NCBI GenBank assembly: GCA_022376515.1
Contig: WTXI01000020.1
Span: 186,001 to 250,000, forward strand
Reading direction: 5' to 3'
Length of the DNA stretch: 64,000 bases
Source: Lactifluus volemus
Taxonomy: Eukaryota; Basidiomycota; Agaricomycetes; Russulales; Russulaceae
Shown here: one piece after another, positions 45,486-57,410 of the stretch
Numbering within the stretch: position 1 is the stretch's first letter
Layout: the number at the start of each line of letters is the position of its first letter
The notes under the pieces: model-generated
Database searches by the model: none
The model's input: only the letters and a program-made list of their open reading frames with translations
Told to the model about the DNA's origin: nothing
Program-made: the position numbers and the translations under genes

Positions 45486-46329
45486 ATGCTTGTCATCTTT
45501 GCCACCACTTTCGTTAGTTATTCGAGGTACGTGAGTTTTTACTTTAATGTTGATCATTCATCGCCGTATTGGTTGCAATGACGTACTACCATCTCTGGCC
45601 GTCTTTGTATCTGGTTCCTTTTTACATGTGTCGTCAAATCTTTAGCATGTGGTTACCTTTTTCAATCAATGTTACGGATAAAGTATGTTGTAGTTTAAAC
45701 GTTATCGCGATATGACTCTCTCGAGCTCCGGGTAGAGCGTAGGCGAACGCAAAGGTGGGTAAGGTACGATACAACCTTCTCCCAGAGAGCGCGCAACGTA
45801 AACGATTCCAGAGGTACTGTTTATATGAGAAAGGCTGGAACTAATGTTGACGAGGGATACAGGATGATAGCTCATGTTCAATTGGAGGCACTAGATACGC
45901 CCACATGTTGGCACCTGTCGCAGTTGTTCTATTGTTAGAGCGACGCGTTGACAGGTTCCGGCTACATCCGAGTCGGCAAGTCGAAAATCAAGTTCCGCGG
46001 CAGGAGAGTTTGCAAAGCTTTACATTGACAACCTCTCCTCTAGACCAATGAATTCAGTCGATTTCAGGGAGATCATCAATGCCGGCGGTACCTGGTTTTT
46101 ACCTCATGAACGCCCATGTCGGCATTCAGGAAACACTGATGTGATTTCTCCCCGCAGACACGTGTGGAAAGCGCGTGGTCATGTCATTTTAGCCGTGAGT
46201 AACTGTAACCTCCAGGCGTAGCCGCCCTTGAGCCTACTAGTAGAAGTTGAATGTTGATAATACGCTAAACCTCTTTTTACCGATTTACCTCTTTGTCCCC
46301 CCCCCTTCTGCCTCTGCCTCTGCCTCTGT
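45486..46329. other. Intergenic, 844 bp
   Basis: Between the AIM-type membrane protein gene and the GH5 gene, both on the + strand. AT-rich near 45535-45720 (likely 3' untranslated). A C-run followed by CTCTGCCTCTGCCTCTG repeats (46299-46327) abuts the GH5 start codon. No gene, tRNA or element was recognised. Confidence 0.4.
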
Positions 46330-48138
46330 ATGTGGTGGATCTCCGCCTCCCTTCTTGGCTTTGTCGTGCAAGTTGCCCTCGCAGCCCATCCGCAATGCGT
46401 ACTTGTAGCACGACCAACACATGGTCGGTTCAATCCTTCGGCGTCTTCTGTAAGCCCTCAAGGTACCAAAGCCCACTCCTCTACTTCCACTGCTCCGACT
46501 TCCACGCCAACACCCTTTACCCCGTTTCCCTACTATACTAAACCCGTACGCGGTGTCGGCCTGTAAGTTTCAACACACTCTTTTTCTTTTTCTAGGATAC
46601 CTGGCTGATCTCCAATGTTAACTTGCCAGCGGAGGATGGTTCATGCTTGAGGTATGGCATCATCACTCCACATTTTTTTTGGTTCGACCTCACTGTCCGT
46701 TTGATTTAGCCGTGGATAACGCCGAGCCTCTTTCTCAATACGAACAATAATGCGATCATTGATGAGTATACGTTTGGGCATTGCAGGATGAGAACACCGC
46801 GCTGGCAGCACTTCAACGACACTGGAACACTTGGATAACAGAAGATGATTTCGTTCAGATGGCTGCCGCAGGGCTCACTCACGTTCGGTGAGTACTCCCA
46901 TTCATCCTCCACATGAGTTAGCGCTCACCTATCTTTTGTGTTCGTTGCACATCCTCCCCGCCCCGCCCCTTCAAAAAAAAAAAAACGAACTCTCTAGTCT
47001 TCCATCGGTTATTGGCATGTCCCCACAAATGCTTCCGTTGTACCATATGTCCCTGGTGGATGGCCCTATATCAAACGTGCGCTGGGCTGGGCGCGGCAGC
47101 ACAATATACACGTCATTCTTGACGTTCATGGCGCGCCCGGATCACAAAATGGATTCGATAACTCCGGGCAACATACGAACACACCCCAGTGGGCGCTTAA
47201 TCAGGCAAACATAGATGCGACCTGGAAGTCATCAAGGTGATTGCTACCGAGGTCGGATCACAGGTGGACGCGATCGAGCTGTTGAATGAGATCGCCGGGT
47301 TTCTTGGCCCCCAGTGGAATGCTGCGGCAAGGACGTTTTACCAGAGTGGCTATGATGTCGTAAGACAAGCAGCCGGCGATAACGTGGTCGTGGTCATTGG
47401 AGATACTTTTGACGCCCTTTCCGTACGTGCTTGTCACTGTATAACACTGGTTGTCAGGTTCTCATGCATCGCCGTGCAGAGCTGGCAGGGTTTATTGGAT
47501 TATCCACAGGCTACCAGAGCGATGATGGATGTCGTAAGTCTGACATCTTTCGGCTCGTTCACCCGTTTTTTAATATGTGATCAGCACAGGTATCAATTAT
47601 TCAGCGACGGAGAGTTGACTCGCACTCTTGATCAACACGTGCAATTCTCGTGCCAGACCATACTTCCGGAACTAAGAGGCTATGCATCCACAACCTTTGG
47701 ACGGTGTTAGGGGAATGGACAATAGCAACCACGGATTGTGCTATGTGGCTCAATGGACGGGGTACGGGCTCTAGATGGGAAGGGACGTTTGGGGGCGGGC
47801 CCGCAATTGGTAGTTGCACTGGATACACGGGCAATTATTCGACGTTTTCCCAAGACCTTAAGACAACCATGCGGAAGTGAGTTCCATCAGGATCGTTCGT
47901 TCTTGCGCAAGAAGCTCATGCCCGTGTAGGTATTGGGAAGCACAGGTGGAGGTTGCGGAAGCCGTGCAAGGATGGCTTTTCTGGACGTGGAAGGTACGGC
48001 ACCTCCATGTAGCGAAATGTCTCAGGCTAACCTTTGCAGACGGAGAGTGCAGACGAGTGGAGCTATTCAAAGGGTCTCGAGGGTGGTTGGATTCCGCGAG
48101 ACCCGACACAACGCCTGTATCCAGGACTTTGCAACTAA
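46330..48138 (+). CDS. EXG1: Secreted GH5 exo-1,3-beta-glucanase (Exg1 type)
   Basis: Hydrolyses beta-1,3-glucan of fungal walls by a retaining mechanism. Signal peptide [20 protein letters not shown], a Ser/Thr/Pro-rich linker (residues about 40-65), then [20 protein letters not shown] across an intron, the entry motif of GH5 subfamily 9. Further motifs: GLTHVR joined to [41 protein letters not shown], the acid/base Glu in ELLNEIAGF (about 47290), [15 protein letters not shown], and the nucleophile Glu in [19 protein letters not shown] (about 47715). Next [38 protein letters not shown] and [15 protein letters not shown] at the end. About nine introns. Length (about 440 residues) and both catalytic glutamates are normal. 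Confidence 0.93.
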
Positions 48139-49177
48139 AGTGACCAGAGGAGCGTAATGATGGACATTGAGTTGTTCGTATCGTTAGATGTTGTACTTCA
48201 CGAACTATGGACCACACACGGACTTGTAAGGACTCGGATGTGCCTTACCTTAGACGATTCGGATCATCACGACGCCATGCCATTGGAATAAATACTGTAT
48301 ATACAACTCTAAGCTAGGTTTGCCGAGTCGTTAAAAAAAATAAGTTGAGAAGAAAAAGGGGTCAGACTACCCCCGGGTAACAAGGAACCGGAAGTGGCAC
48401 GTGAGGTACACACGCATGCCAACCCCCGGGCCCGGATCCCCGTCAATACTCTCATTTGCACTCACGCCATGCAACTCATAACTCTGCGTCTATCAACAAA
48501 CGGGCTCGTGTTGCCGCGAGCTATCGACATCAGTAGTGAATCAACTCGCCTATGCATGAGCCCGTTTTTTGTTAGCCGAACATGACCGTGCTGAAAGGAA
48601 CATCACTCAACTGACCGCCATTAATTAGTTTTCCTCCGCTTCACAAGAGAGAGACGAGCCGACACATCCACGACTAGATAACAAGCATGACGCTTGGCAC
48701 GAGTCCGTTGGCCTTGGCCAAGCTTATTCAAATCTTTTAATTCGATATGTCTCTCGTCGATTCTTGGATACAACGCTGGTTGTACGACTGGATGGCTGAG
48801 CGTTGAGGAGCACTGAGCTCGCAACGTGTACTACTACGGAGGGTTCACGCCGGACTGTTTCCATGAACTGGGCAACGTATCGCCGTATGGACTCGACTTG
48901 TCGTTTCGACATGGCAAACAAAAATGATTTTTTTTGGGTGGCAATCGTCTCATCATCAATCTCATATTTTTCTTTCCTCTTTCTCGATCTTCTCTGTCGC
49001 TATGGAGGCACTCGAGGATACTTTATGAGTCCCAGCTCGGGGCATTTGAACTGGACACAGATTTCCCTTCTTTTATTCGTTTCTTTTCCCTCCCATAAGT
49101 CACCAGGTGAGATCTATTTAGTATCACCTGCTACGCTATCCGACGTTGTTTGTTTCGCCCCTTTATAAAGAATAAAC
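48139..49177. other. Intergenic, 1.04 kb, with an imperfect inverted repeat
   Basis: No recognised gene. AAACGGGCTC (48498-48507) is inversely repeated as GAGCCCGTTT (48558-48567), and similarity extends a few bases on each side. CCCCCGGG occurs twice (near 48369 and 48424). On the minus strand two overlapping short open frames (48621-48921; one contains ERHIELKDLNKLGQGQRTRA) have protein-like composition but no known family. They could be exons of a small gene or a relic. The right end (48940-49177) holds pyrimidine-rich tracts, a likely promoter of the next gene. Confidence 0.35.
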
Positions 49178-50804
49178 ATGGTTTCAAACACATTCTTTAC
49201 TGCGGCCGTTGTGCTGGCCACGGCGAGCCAAGCCTTTGCTCACATCTGTAGGACCTTTGCCAAGTGAGTTGTATATCGGCCGACGCTGACATCTATATTC
49301 TAGCCTTATTCACCCCAGCCATGTATGGTTTTAACCACTCCAATATTGACGGAACCGTCCTTTAGATCCGATGATGAATAGGATTTCAAAGAATGGTGGT
49401 TCGTGAGTATCGGTCCACGTTCAAGATACATGTCTTATTAGCATCCTGATTCTTGCGCAGCACATCTTATGGATGAACCCCCTCATCCGATGACATCTTT
49501 CAGCTACCTGTCGGGCAAACCGTTACGACGGAGCTGGCTTGCACCAGGGGTGCCACATCCTACTCGGAAGGCATTCCCGGAGGTGACATTCGAGATCCCA
49601 ACGATCTCAATAATCCGTGTCCCCGCTCACATCTGTACGCGTTTCATACTAACGGGTTAAACGACCTCGGCGGGTGCGCGTTGGCCGTGGCATACAAATC
49701 AAACGCTTCCGATGTCAAGCCGGAGGACTTTACCGTATTCAGCGTGAACCAGACCTGCGTATATTATCGGTTTACCGACTTCCAAATCCCAGCGCAGATG
49801 CCCAAATGTCCGAATGGGATGTGCATTTGTGCGTGGTTCTGGATACACCTCGCGGATTCGGGCTCCGAACAGAGTTGGTTCCATCTATCTATCCTTTTTT
49901 TTGGGATGGGATCTAGTTTTACTGACCGATGGGTAGACTATATGACGCCCTTCCAGTGCAACATGCAAGGCGCCACGTCGACCACGCCGCTACCTCCTGC
50001 CCAGGTTCCGCGTCGGTGCGTGACCAAGGATTTTTTTCTTGTCTGCACGAATATTTATTTCATCACGGACAACATTAGTTGTGGCATAGACATACTTCTC
50101 GACCGCCCTGCTGATCCCAGCAATTGCACGTACGGTGCCAAACAACCCTTTTATTGGTTTCAAGCTGAGAGAAACAACATGAATGAGGGCACGTACACCC
50201 CTCCGCACTACAAGGATTTGTACAACTTCCGCGACGGCGCCCAAAATGACATCTTTGACCCTGCTTATTATAACAACAGTCAGTTTCGAAACGTTTTTTT
50301 TTGAGCGTCATTTGCCACCCCTCAACTTACTTATTTATGCCTTAATTAGCTCTTCCGCACTACAACATTTCGACAGACACCAGAATCATTCCTGCCCCGT
50401 CGCCCTTCTGATGAAAACGTTTTCCGGGAGCGAGTCTTTGAATAATAACAACACCAACACCAACAGTAGTAGCGTCGAGAAGAATAACGCTAAGCCCGCC
50501 GGCGGCGACACGGCATCACCTCCGCCGAGTCGAGGACGAAACTGTGCTGGTGATCACGGCCAAAAACAACAATACCACAAGGGGACCACCGGCAAGCACG
50601 GGTTGGAACCATCTCTCCTCCATCCATTTATCAACTCGAAACCTGACCCTGTTTTTCTTTTTTCGCAGATCGAGTTCTAAGCACGTGGCTCACGGGACTC
50701 ACCATCATGGCCACGCGAAGCAGCGCCACGAGGAGAAGGAACGGTCCTCGCCTCTATGGGGCGGCCGTAAGATACCACACGCTGAGGCTAAGCGAAACCC
50801 TTGA
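49178..50804 (+). CDS. Secreted AA14-like protein (lytic polysaccharide monooxygenase type), frame break present
   Basis: The signal peptide MVSNTFFTAAVVLATASQAFA would be cleaved before His, giving the N-terminal histidine (HIS then LFTPAMYGFN across an intron) expected for the copper 'histidine brace' of LPMOs. Later parts match what I recall of AA14, a copper oxidase family linked to wood xylan: EWWF, HLMDEPPHP, DDIFQLPVGQTVTTELACTR, GATSYSEGIPGGDIRD, GGCALAVAYKSNASDVKPED, FTVFSVNQTCVYYRFTDFQI, PAQMPKCPNGMCICAWFWIH, QNYMTPFQC-type core, NCTYGAKQPFYWFQAERNNM and KDLYNFRDGAQNDIF. The tail is Asn/Ser/His-rich. The frame slips by one base near 49488 between PHP and DDIF, and may slip again near 50400. 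This could be a pseudogene or missing bases in the assembly. The family name is from memory. Confidence 0.75.
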
Positions 50805-51289
50805 CAAAATGTGGGAGAAAGCTTCCCCCCCCCCTTCCCTACAAATGATTTGATCTCTCCCCATCTGTTCCTCGCAAAACAGTCATTTATTTTATACCCT
50901 TGCCTCTTGTATATTTTAACTGTGCGCCTAGTGCGCATGCCTTTTTTTTTAAAGTACCCCACGAGCTGCAGGTACTACACATTGCTTTCAGGACGTTGCC
51001 CTCCGGAACTCCAGAATTCTTTGAAAAACCTATTTTACCGAGTTTCACACTAGCATACTAAATGCAAAATGTAAGAGTGTTCCTTTATTACTATTGTCCG
51101 AAAACATTCCAATGGTTCATACACGTGCCTTTGTCGAAATGATGGTCCGGTATCTGTGAAAGAGAGTCATACTCGCGCACAAGGGCGCTTGTGGGAGGTG
51201 AAAGAACGAGGGGGTATTTGTCTACATAAACCGTCCGTGAGGTGTCCAATTAAAGGTAACCACGAAAGAAAAAGAAAAAGAAAAGGTAT
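50805..51289. other. Convergent 3' intergenic region, 485 bp
   Basis: Between the AA14-like and DUF4112 gene ends. A nine-base C-run occurs near 50825-50833, and an AAAAAG-type purine repeat at 51265-51286. No gene supported. Confidence 0.4.
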
Positions 51290-52795
51290 CTAAGGTATAT
51301 CGGCCTCGTCCTCCTCCCAATCCCCTGGCATGTCTTTTGGCATACCCACGACATCCTGGATATCTGGTGTATCTGTGATGTCCTCAATGAAACGGCTATG
51401 ACGTTGTAGGGATTCAGGCGCGCTAAGGGCTGCAACCCTGAGACGTGCGGAGCCAACGGCCTGCCCGCTTGTATCTCCCATGGCGACATTCGCGACATTT
51501 GAGGCCTCTTCCATGACATGTTCACCGCTCCGTAGGGTCTCGGGAGCTGTGATCTCAAGAATGGCCTCCTCGCCTACGTCAGGGGTAAAGCCTGAACCTG
51601 AACTGAACCTCCTTGGCCCCCGCTGTTGTTGTTGTTACTACCAGGTACGACAACGCTCGCGCTTGCGCCCTGGTTGTTCGTGTCGTTGTTTCCGTCCTGT
51701 CGGGAGGGCGCCAGCGCTCCAGCGCTCGCATCTGGTGCCTGACCGTTCCCACCTGCACCTGCGCCTGCGCCTGGCGTTCCAGTGCCCCCACCAGTAGGGG
51801 CGGTACCCGCATCCGCACTCGTCCTCGCCTTTGCATCTTGGTTGTCATCTGCATTCAAGGTGGGGATTCCGGCATCAGCTAGCAAGGCAGTGGCGGCAGC
51901 AGCACCGCGACGCCTCCTATCGCTAATCCTTCATCGGAGAGCTCGACGCGGCCCTCGTCCTTCGGAGCGGCTTTCGTCTCATCCGTGGAGGTCTTCTTCT
52001 CGTCCGCAATGTGTGACTTATCGTCCGGGTCGGTCTTCTTCTCCGCCGGAGCCTCAGACTGTGCTGCTGCCACCTTTGGCTTGTTCCTACTACGCATGCG
52101 GAGGTACTCCTCGAGGAGCGCTGCGTTGCGCACGTTGGGTCGGAAGGAGGTAAGTAGGACACTGCCGATGCCAGGCAAGAGGCCAAGCCCACCCGCAAGG
52201 GCAAGATTTAGGATCATACGCTGCGTGAGCCACCAGGGAATCCTGAGCAGATGGATGAGATGGGATGATGGGAACGGCGACGATTGGGCGAACGTACTTT
52301 GCCTTGCGGCCCGACGCACGATGAGGGTGTAGCCGAGCACCGGATGAATTACATCACCAAAGATTGGTACGAAAGATGCTGCACAAGGGAGAAGAGATGG
52401 GTTTGTGGGCAAGATCGAGACAAAGAGGTGCACACCGAGGATGACCGACAGGCCAAATTCTGCTCCGCAGACGTTGAAGCCCTTGTCGAGGAAATTTGCG
52501 CGACGCTGTACTGCTCGCAGGACTTTCACTTCTTCGGGGGTAAGGCCTGGGGGTAAGGGCCCACGCTATGTATGACGAAGGTGAGTGTGATAGATGTTGA
52601 TGATCAGCAGCACGATGACGGAGGGGCGTGAGGATTTAGACGAACCTTGAAGTGATTGACGTGAGAATGCGTATTCTGGTTTACAGTTGACACCTTGCTG
52701 ACACCATATTCGTCGTAGAGATTATCTGCAGGGGCGTATTCACTGAAATGTTCACGAAGGAGATCCGTGCCAGCATGCCCGAGCACGGCTGCCAT
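51290..52795 (-). CDS. DUF4112-domain membrane protein with Gly/Ala/Asn-rich C-terminus
   Basis: Start MAAVLGHAGTDLLREHFSEY (52795), then VLRAVQRRANFLDKGFNVC (about 52525), the first helix of DUF4112. Next FGLSVILG, an intron-spanning hydrophobic stretch FVPIFGDVIHPVLGYTLIVR, and WWLTQRMILNLALAGGLGLL then PGIGSVLL. NVRNAALLEEYLRMRSRNK closes the domain. The function of DUF4112 is unknown. The pattern suggests two to three membrane helices with a cytosolic end. A Lys/Glu/Asp-rich segment (EKKTDPDDKSHIADEKKTS) and a low-complexity Gly/Ala/Asn region (GAGAGAGGNGQ; SNNNNSGGQ) follow, then MEEASNVANVAMGDTSGQAV and an acidic end GDWEEDEADIP. Introns are near 52620, 52400, 52235 and 51885. Confidence 0.78.
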
Positions 52796-53382
52796 GGCTG
52801 AAGAGAAATGTGTGGTGGAAGAAGCGGGGGAAGGCTGATTACGACTTGATCGAGCACCGACAGCCTTGTACTAATATCCGTGTATAGTGGGCTTAACCGC
52901 GTGAGATTCACGTTGCGGCGTAAGTCGTAGGATATATACAACCTACAGCTAAGCGTACCTTAATATCTTATCGCCGAGTTTTGAACAAAAACCCTTTGTC
53001 GGAGAGGAATCTTCAATTTGACGGTGATATAGTCAATATGTCTTGTTTTTTACTTCTCATGTCAGTGCATATCCGAGTAGTCAAAGAGCAAGTGGTGCAT
53101 TGATATAAAAACCTGTAAAATGGGCAGTCATTATCCAACTCCGACTAGACGCCTCATGAATCTTAACTTGGTGTCGAGTCGTGAAGTATATCGGATATCG
53201 CAATGTTTACGTATAGGAACGTCGGCATGAAAGCTTCTTTAACTGGTCCCGTTCTGCGGTACCGCTTTCTAATCGGTCCGCTCATCCCGACCCGGAAATC
53301 GCTGCCGGCCGTACAGAGCTCCGCAGTAGGCCTAGGGTTTCATTTTTGAGATTTGTAACTTGCTCATTGTTGTCTACGTTCC
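52796..53382. promoter_or_regulatory. Divergent promoter interval, 587 bp
   Basis: Between the DUF4112 gene (minus) and the Q-rich gene (plus). No open frame or known element. A CCTAGGGTTT motif (53330-53340) resembles telomere-box-like (AGGGTTT) promoter elements. This is only a resemblance. Confidence 0.35.
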
Positions 53383-54817
53383 ATGGCAGAACTCTCAAAT
53401 AACCCATTCATCGATCATACCGCGAGCGTCGTCTCTCGTTTTCCACACATCGATGCCGTATCTTCAACCCCTAATGCCTCACAATACTCCGCCAGCTGGC
53501 CGCAGCAGCAGCAGCAGCAGCAACAACAACCTTCCTATCAAACCTCTTCCGGATTTATAGGCACAAATCCTACAGGGTACGCTCAACAATACACCCCCTC
53601 CCAACAATCGTGGCCACAACAGCAGCAGCTACAACAACCCCAATATCAACCGCAGGTGCAGGCACCCTACTCACCGACCGGATTTCAGCCTCCCGAGCTC
53701 ATTTGGCCAGCAATTCGTGGGCCAAGCAAGTACCCTCCCCACAAACTACCCACAATCTCAACTACAAGCGCAATATACCAGCTACCCGTCTCAGCAAGCC
53801 AGCTACAGTTATCAACAACAACAACCTCCTCAACAGACCGGCTATGGGTACCAACAACAACAACAGCAACAACAGCAACAACAATTGATTTCCCAGTTCG
53901 ATCCCTACGCCAACCTCGGACAACAACTCTCTCCAACTGGCACGTCGACTTCCTTAACCACCGGCGGCGTGAGCTCGCCGCCACAGGGCTTACAGCACCC
54001 GCGTGCATTTATCCAGTCCCATAAGGTTGAGCTCGAGGCGTGGGACCCGACCACGTGGAAACAAATACAGAATAGCTTGGATGCACTCAAGACCGCGTGG
54101 GAGGGGCGCAAGCGCGCAGCCGAGTCGCAGGTGCGTGCCTTCGGTGGCACCGTTGGTGTCCCTAGCACGGGCGCTGGCGGTGGCTTTTTCGGTGGCGCGG
54201 GTGCGTATGGTGCATACGGTGGAGGGTACGTGACACCGCAGATGCAGGAGATCGATCGATTAAATGCAGTACGTCCCCTCCCCACCGGTGTTCCTTCTGG
54301 CGCGCTCAAAGTCCTGACTAACCCCCCCGCCGTTTCGTTTGGCAGCTGGTCAAGGAAGCCGAATCGAACGTTGGTAAGCTTTTCATTTTTACGTTGACGT
54401 TTATGAGTGCGCGTGGTGTTCACGGTTGTCATCGTTAGACACAATTGCGGCAGCCTCGTTGCAGATGTCAGAGGTTTTCACTGGCTATCGCCATTCGGGA
54501 GACATGGCTAGCAAACGCCGGGTGCGAGAGTCATGTAACGCTGCGGTTACCAGCCTACCTGAGTATCCACCCGGTACGCTATAATAACTTGAAGGAAGAA
54601 TTACTGTGTGTGCGTGCGAAATCGCACGGATGCTTTTTATCTGGTCTCGATCGGGTTGTTGTACTTCCGTTGTTGTACGTATGTAGATTGGTGATCTGCT
54701 GTAATCAGTAAACATTTCACGCCCTCACAGCTGTCACTCAAACAGGAGCATGCCGACTTTGTAAAAATGGAAGTCACCGCCCTACTCGGTTCGTACCCCC
54801 AAAGCCCCAAAAAATAG
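53383..54817 (+). CDS. Glutamine-rich protein of unknown function
   Basis: Start MAELSNNPFIDHTASVVSRF. Residues 40-190 are Gln/Tyr/Pro/Ser-rich with several CAG/CAA runs, including Q9 and Q11 (53500-53530; 53850-53885), a prion-like composition. After residue 200 a folded part begins: GLQHPRAFIQSHKVELEAWD, PTTWKQIQNSLDALKTAWEG, RKRAAESQVRAFGGTVG, a Gly-rich loop GGGFFGGAGAYGAYGGGY, and MQEIDRLNA then, after an intron, LVKEAESNV, DTIAAASLQMSEVFTGYRHS. The end SLKQEHADFVKMEVTALLGS with PQSPKK stops at 54815-54817. The frame shifts by one base near 53695 with no intron available, inside the low-complexity region. No family recognised. Confidence 0.72.
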
Positions 54818-55039
54818 ATTTGTTACCAATCGACGAATCGGAAGCACTCTACTAAGTGCCCGTTCTCGGACATCTTCACGTGAGGGGAGATTACGGATTC
54901 AACACTGGCCACACAAATAACCCAACCTACGTTCTCATAAATACAGACGCGCCAACAACCTAGCACCAGGATGACCAAAGTTGATATGAAATAAAAGGTC
55001 GATACCGATGCACTCACGCATACACCCTCATCTTACGCC

Positions 55040-55821
55040 TCACTGACGAGCGACTCTCGGAGCGGGGAGTAGACCCATAATCCCAAACGCGAGCGCATAT
55101 AGTCCCGACCCTGTACGATTTTTTTTGGAAAAAGTCAAGGGTGAGCGTAGCGATGCGAAGAAAAGAAGCACGCATACCTGCAATGATACCAAGTATGTAC
55201 CCCAAACTCGAGTATCGTCCGAGCACCCCACATAACGATGCCCAACCCGTGATGATCGATCCAGTCAAGATCTGCCAAAGAAAAGAGAGAGAGAGAGAAA
55301 CAAAGGGAAGAAAAGCAACACCCCGACCACCCCACACCATCACCACGAATGGCCCCTTCAGCGTCATATTCCAGAAAATCGAGATAGAGGCAAAAAAAAA
55401 TATAATTAAAAATTAAAAAGACACGTACAGGAATGACGGATGACAACTCCCCCGACTCTCTCCATGACCGATACTGTTTTAGAACCGATCCCGCTATTGA
55501 GCGCCGCGCTATATGATCTGCATGCAATCACGACGTACGTTTGGTGGAATACCCTTGATCATTGGGATCAAGAGAATATACAAGAATAGAGAAACCGTCA
55601 ACAAGCCCGACAGTGTCGACACCCCCACTAATAGTCTATAAGCGGAACGAAGGAGTGAATTGGCGTCGTTCAGGTAGTAGATATTGGAGAAAAACGAACC
55701 GAGCGAGTGGAGCAGCATCTGCCCAAATACGTGCGAATATAGAAGGGGTGTGTAACCAGTAAGTGATAGCGGCTCCTGGAATCACAAAGCGAAGCTGGCG
55801 GGTGAGATGACCGGAAGGCAT
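55040..55821 (-). CDS. Small multi-pass membrane protein, unrecognised
   Basis: Start MPSGHLTRQLRFVIPGAAIT (55821), then WLHTPSIFARIWADAAPLAR and, after an intron, LNDANSLLRSAYRLLVGVST. A hydrophobic stretch GLLTVSLFLYILLIPMIKGI follows, then YRSWRESGELSSVIP and LTGSIITGWASLCGVLGRYS, GYILGIIA, and the last exon GLYALAFGIMGLLPAPRVAR with a stop at 55040. This gives about four hydrophobic helices in about 170-180 residues. The sequence between exons is AT-rich and closed. I cannot place the family. The repeated short loops and lack of a signal peptide suggest an ER or organelle membrane protein, but that is inference. Confidence 0.6.
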
Positions 55822-56055
55822 AACGAGTGGAGAGTGTGAGGATGGATGGTTTGTGACCTACCCCCGTGGCGGTAGGTAGGTTGTCAGGTTCAGGCGTAAT
55901 CACATGTTGCCACACTCCGACTAATCGGCTCGGCATCAAAATTGGCTGACTATTTCGATCCGCTCTCCTCCGAGATTGCTATTCATCATTCTAATTGTCG
56001 CTACTACTAGGGCTGTTCTACATTTCGAATAGTTTGTTTGTCCCCTTCAACAAGT

Positions 56056-57120
56056 CTAAACCACCACAGAGATCACAATGCTCGTTAGGCCTACTGCGCT
56101 CATTATACCAAAAACCGTCCAAGGCGTGCTTGGCCCAGCTGAGTTAGCCTTTACGGTTGGTGACCGGTTCGGTGATACACTGCTGCCTGACATCTTCGGC
56201 ACTTCCATCTTGGAGCTGGAAGGGCCAGGCATCGAGGCTGACGATACACTCTTCGGGGTGGGGGAGCCGGCTGCCCCAGTCCCAGTGGGGGCACTCGAAG
56301 ATGGCGCTGAGCTTTGAGAGGCCGTACCACCTCCAGGGTAACCTTTCGCAGGTACAGGGCTGCCAGACACGTCAGAGCTAAGCTAAATACCAAAATAAAT
56401 CTACCGTACGGTGCTTGATCAGGAGAGGTCGCCGAGCCTCCTTCCATGACGTCATTGTTGACGCAGCTTTAGGAATGTAGAATGTTATACCGGTCTGTTA
56501 TCCATTCTATTCTGTCGTACCTTGTGTCGCTGCTCTTTTGAACGGTCGTGGGTGCAGAATACACTTGCTGACCGCTTGCATCCTTCAGGCAAAAAGTGCT
56601 TTCAACAATGTATCAGTACTTCAGGTGATTTTTGGGCTGTGTTGATGCATACACGCCTGTTCCAGGGGACAGATCGACCTTCGGCCATGTGAAGGAACTC
56701 CCTTGTTGCGGAGGGAACTGCTTAAGCTACGTAGTCAAAAAGCCAGCATTGTCAGTAAGTGGTTGAAGGGGGCACACAGAAACGACTCACTGCATCCGCG
56801 GTAGGCTGACCCGCTTATGGGGGAATGGTGAGCTTCAATAAGGGGGAAAACCAAGAAATGTCGAACCAGGGACAATGGAGAGGTAAACGGTGCTAAGGCG
56901 CCATCTGTGGACCAGGTAATCTGCTGAGGTTCTGGACAACAACTTAGCGCACAAGATTAGACTGGTAAGACAATTGCTCACGACAGACGACTAGGGATGC
57001 CCTGGATGAACGAGGGTAATTACTCTGTTAGTGGGTGTGCATCTTTGTTACTCACGGTGTATTGATGGAAAACGCGGATGCAAGAGCAACAAACGTAGTG
57101 AGGACGACGAAGGGATTCAT
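56056..57120 (-). CDS. GPI-anchored Ser-rich surface protein with Kre9/Knh1-like N-terminal domain
   Basis: Signal peptide MNPFVVLTTFVALASAFSIN followed by TPG, then the Kre9/Knh1-like beta-sandwich known from fungal Ser/Thr-rich GPI proteins: CPEPQQITWSTDGALAPF, YLSIVPG, GQPTADA, LKQFPPQQGSSFTWPKVDLS, CLKDASGQQVYSAPTTVQ and SSDTSCVNNDVMEGGSATS. A Ser/Thr/Pro/Ala-rich stalk (SSAPSSSAPTGTGAAGSP) leads to a hydrophobic end WTVFGIMSAVGLTSIVISVV without a hydrophilic tail, the shape of a GPI signal. Likely a cell-wall or plasma-membrane protein. The frame breaks near 56886 between APF and YLSIVPG, where a run of three A (plus strand) would need a fourth. About seven small introns, several exons under 60 bp. 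Confidence 0.75.
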
Positions 57121-57410
57121 GACGGCGGGCTAAAATTGTCACAAGGGGAAGGCTGAGGACGTGTAATCTAGAATAAAATGATAGGATGAAGAAGAAAAGC
57201 TAGTGAGGGATGGATGCCTTTCTCCTTCAACTTAACCGCGGGTGGCGAAGCGGAGTTTAGCGTTGGAATTCATCTTCTAACAGGTGAGATGTATAGCAAT
57301 CTACAGTTGTCGGGCTACAAGATAGTACAGTGCAAAAGATAGGTCCAGTGTAAAGCTTTCAGAACATACATCGATGATAGATATGCAACGAATGACGAAC
57401 GCATCAACCC

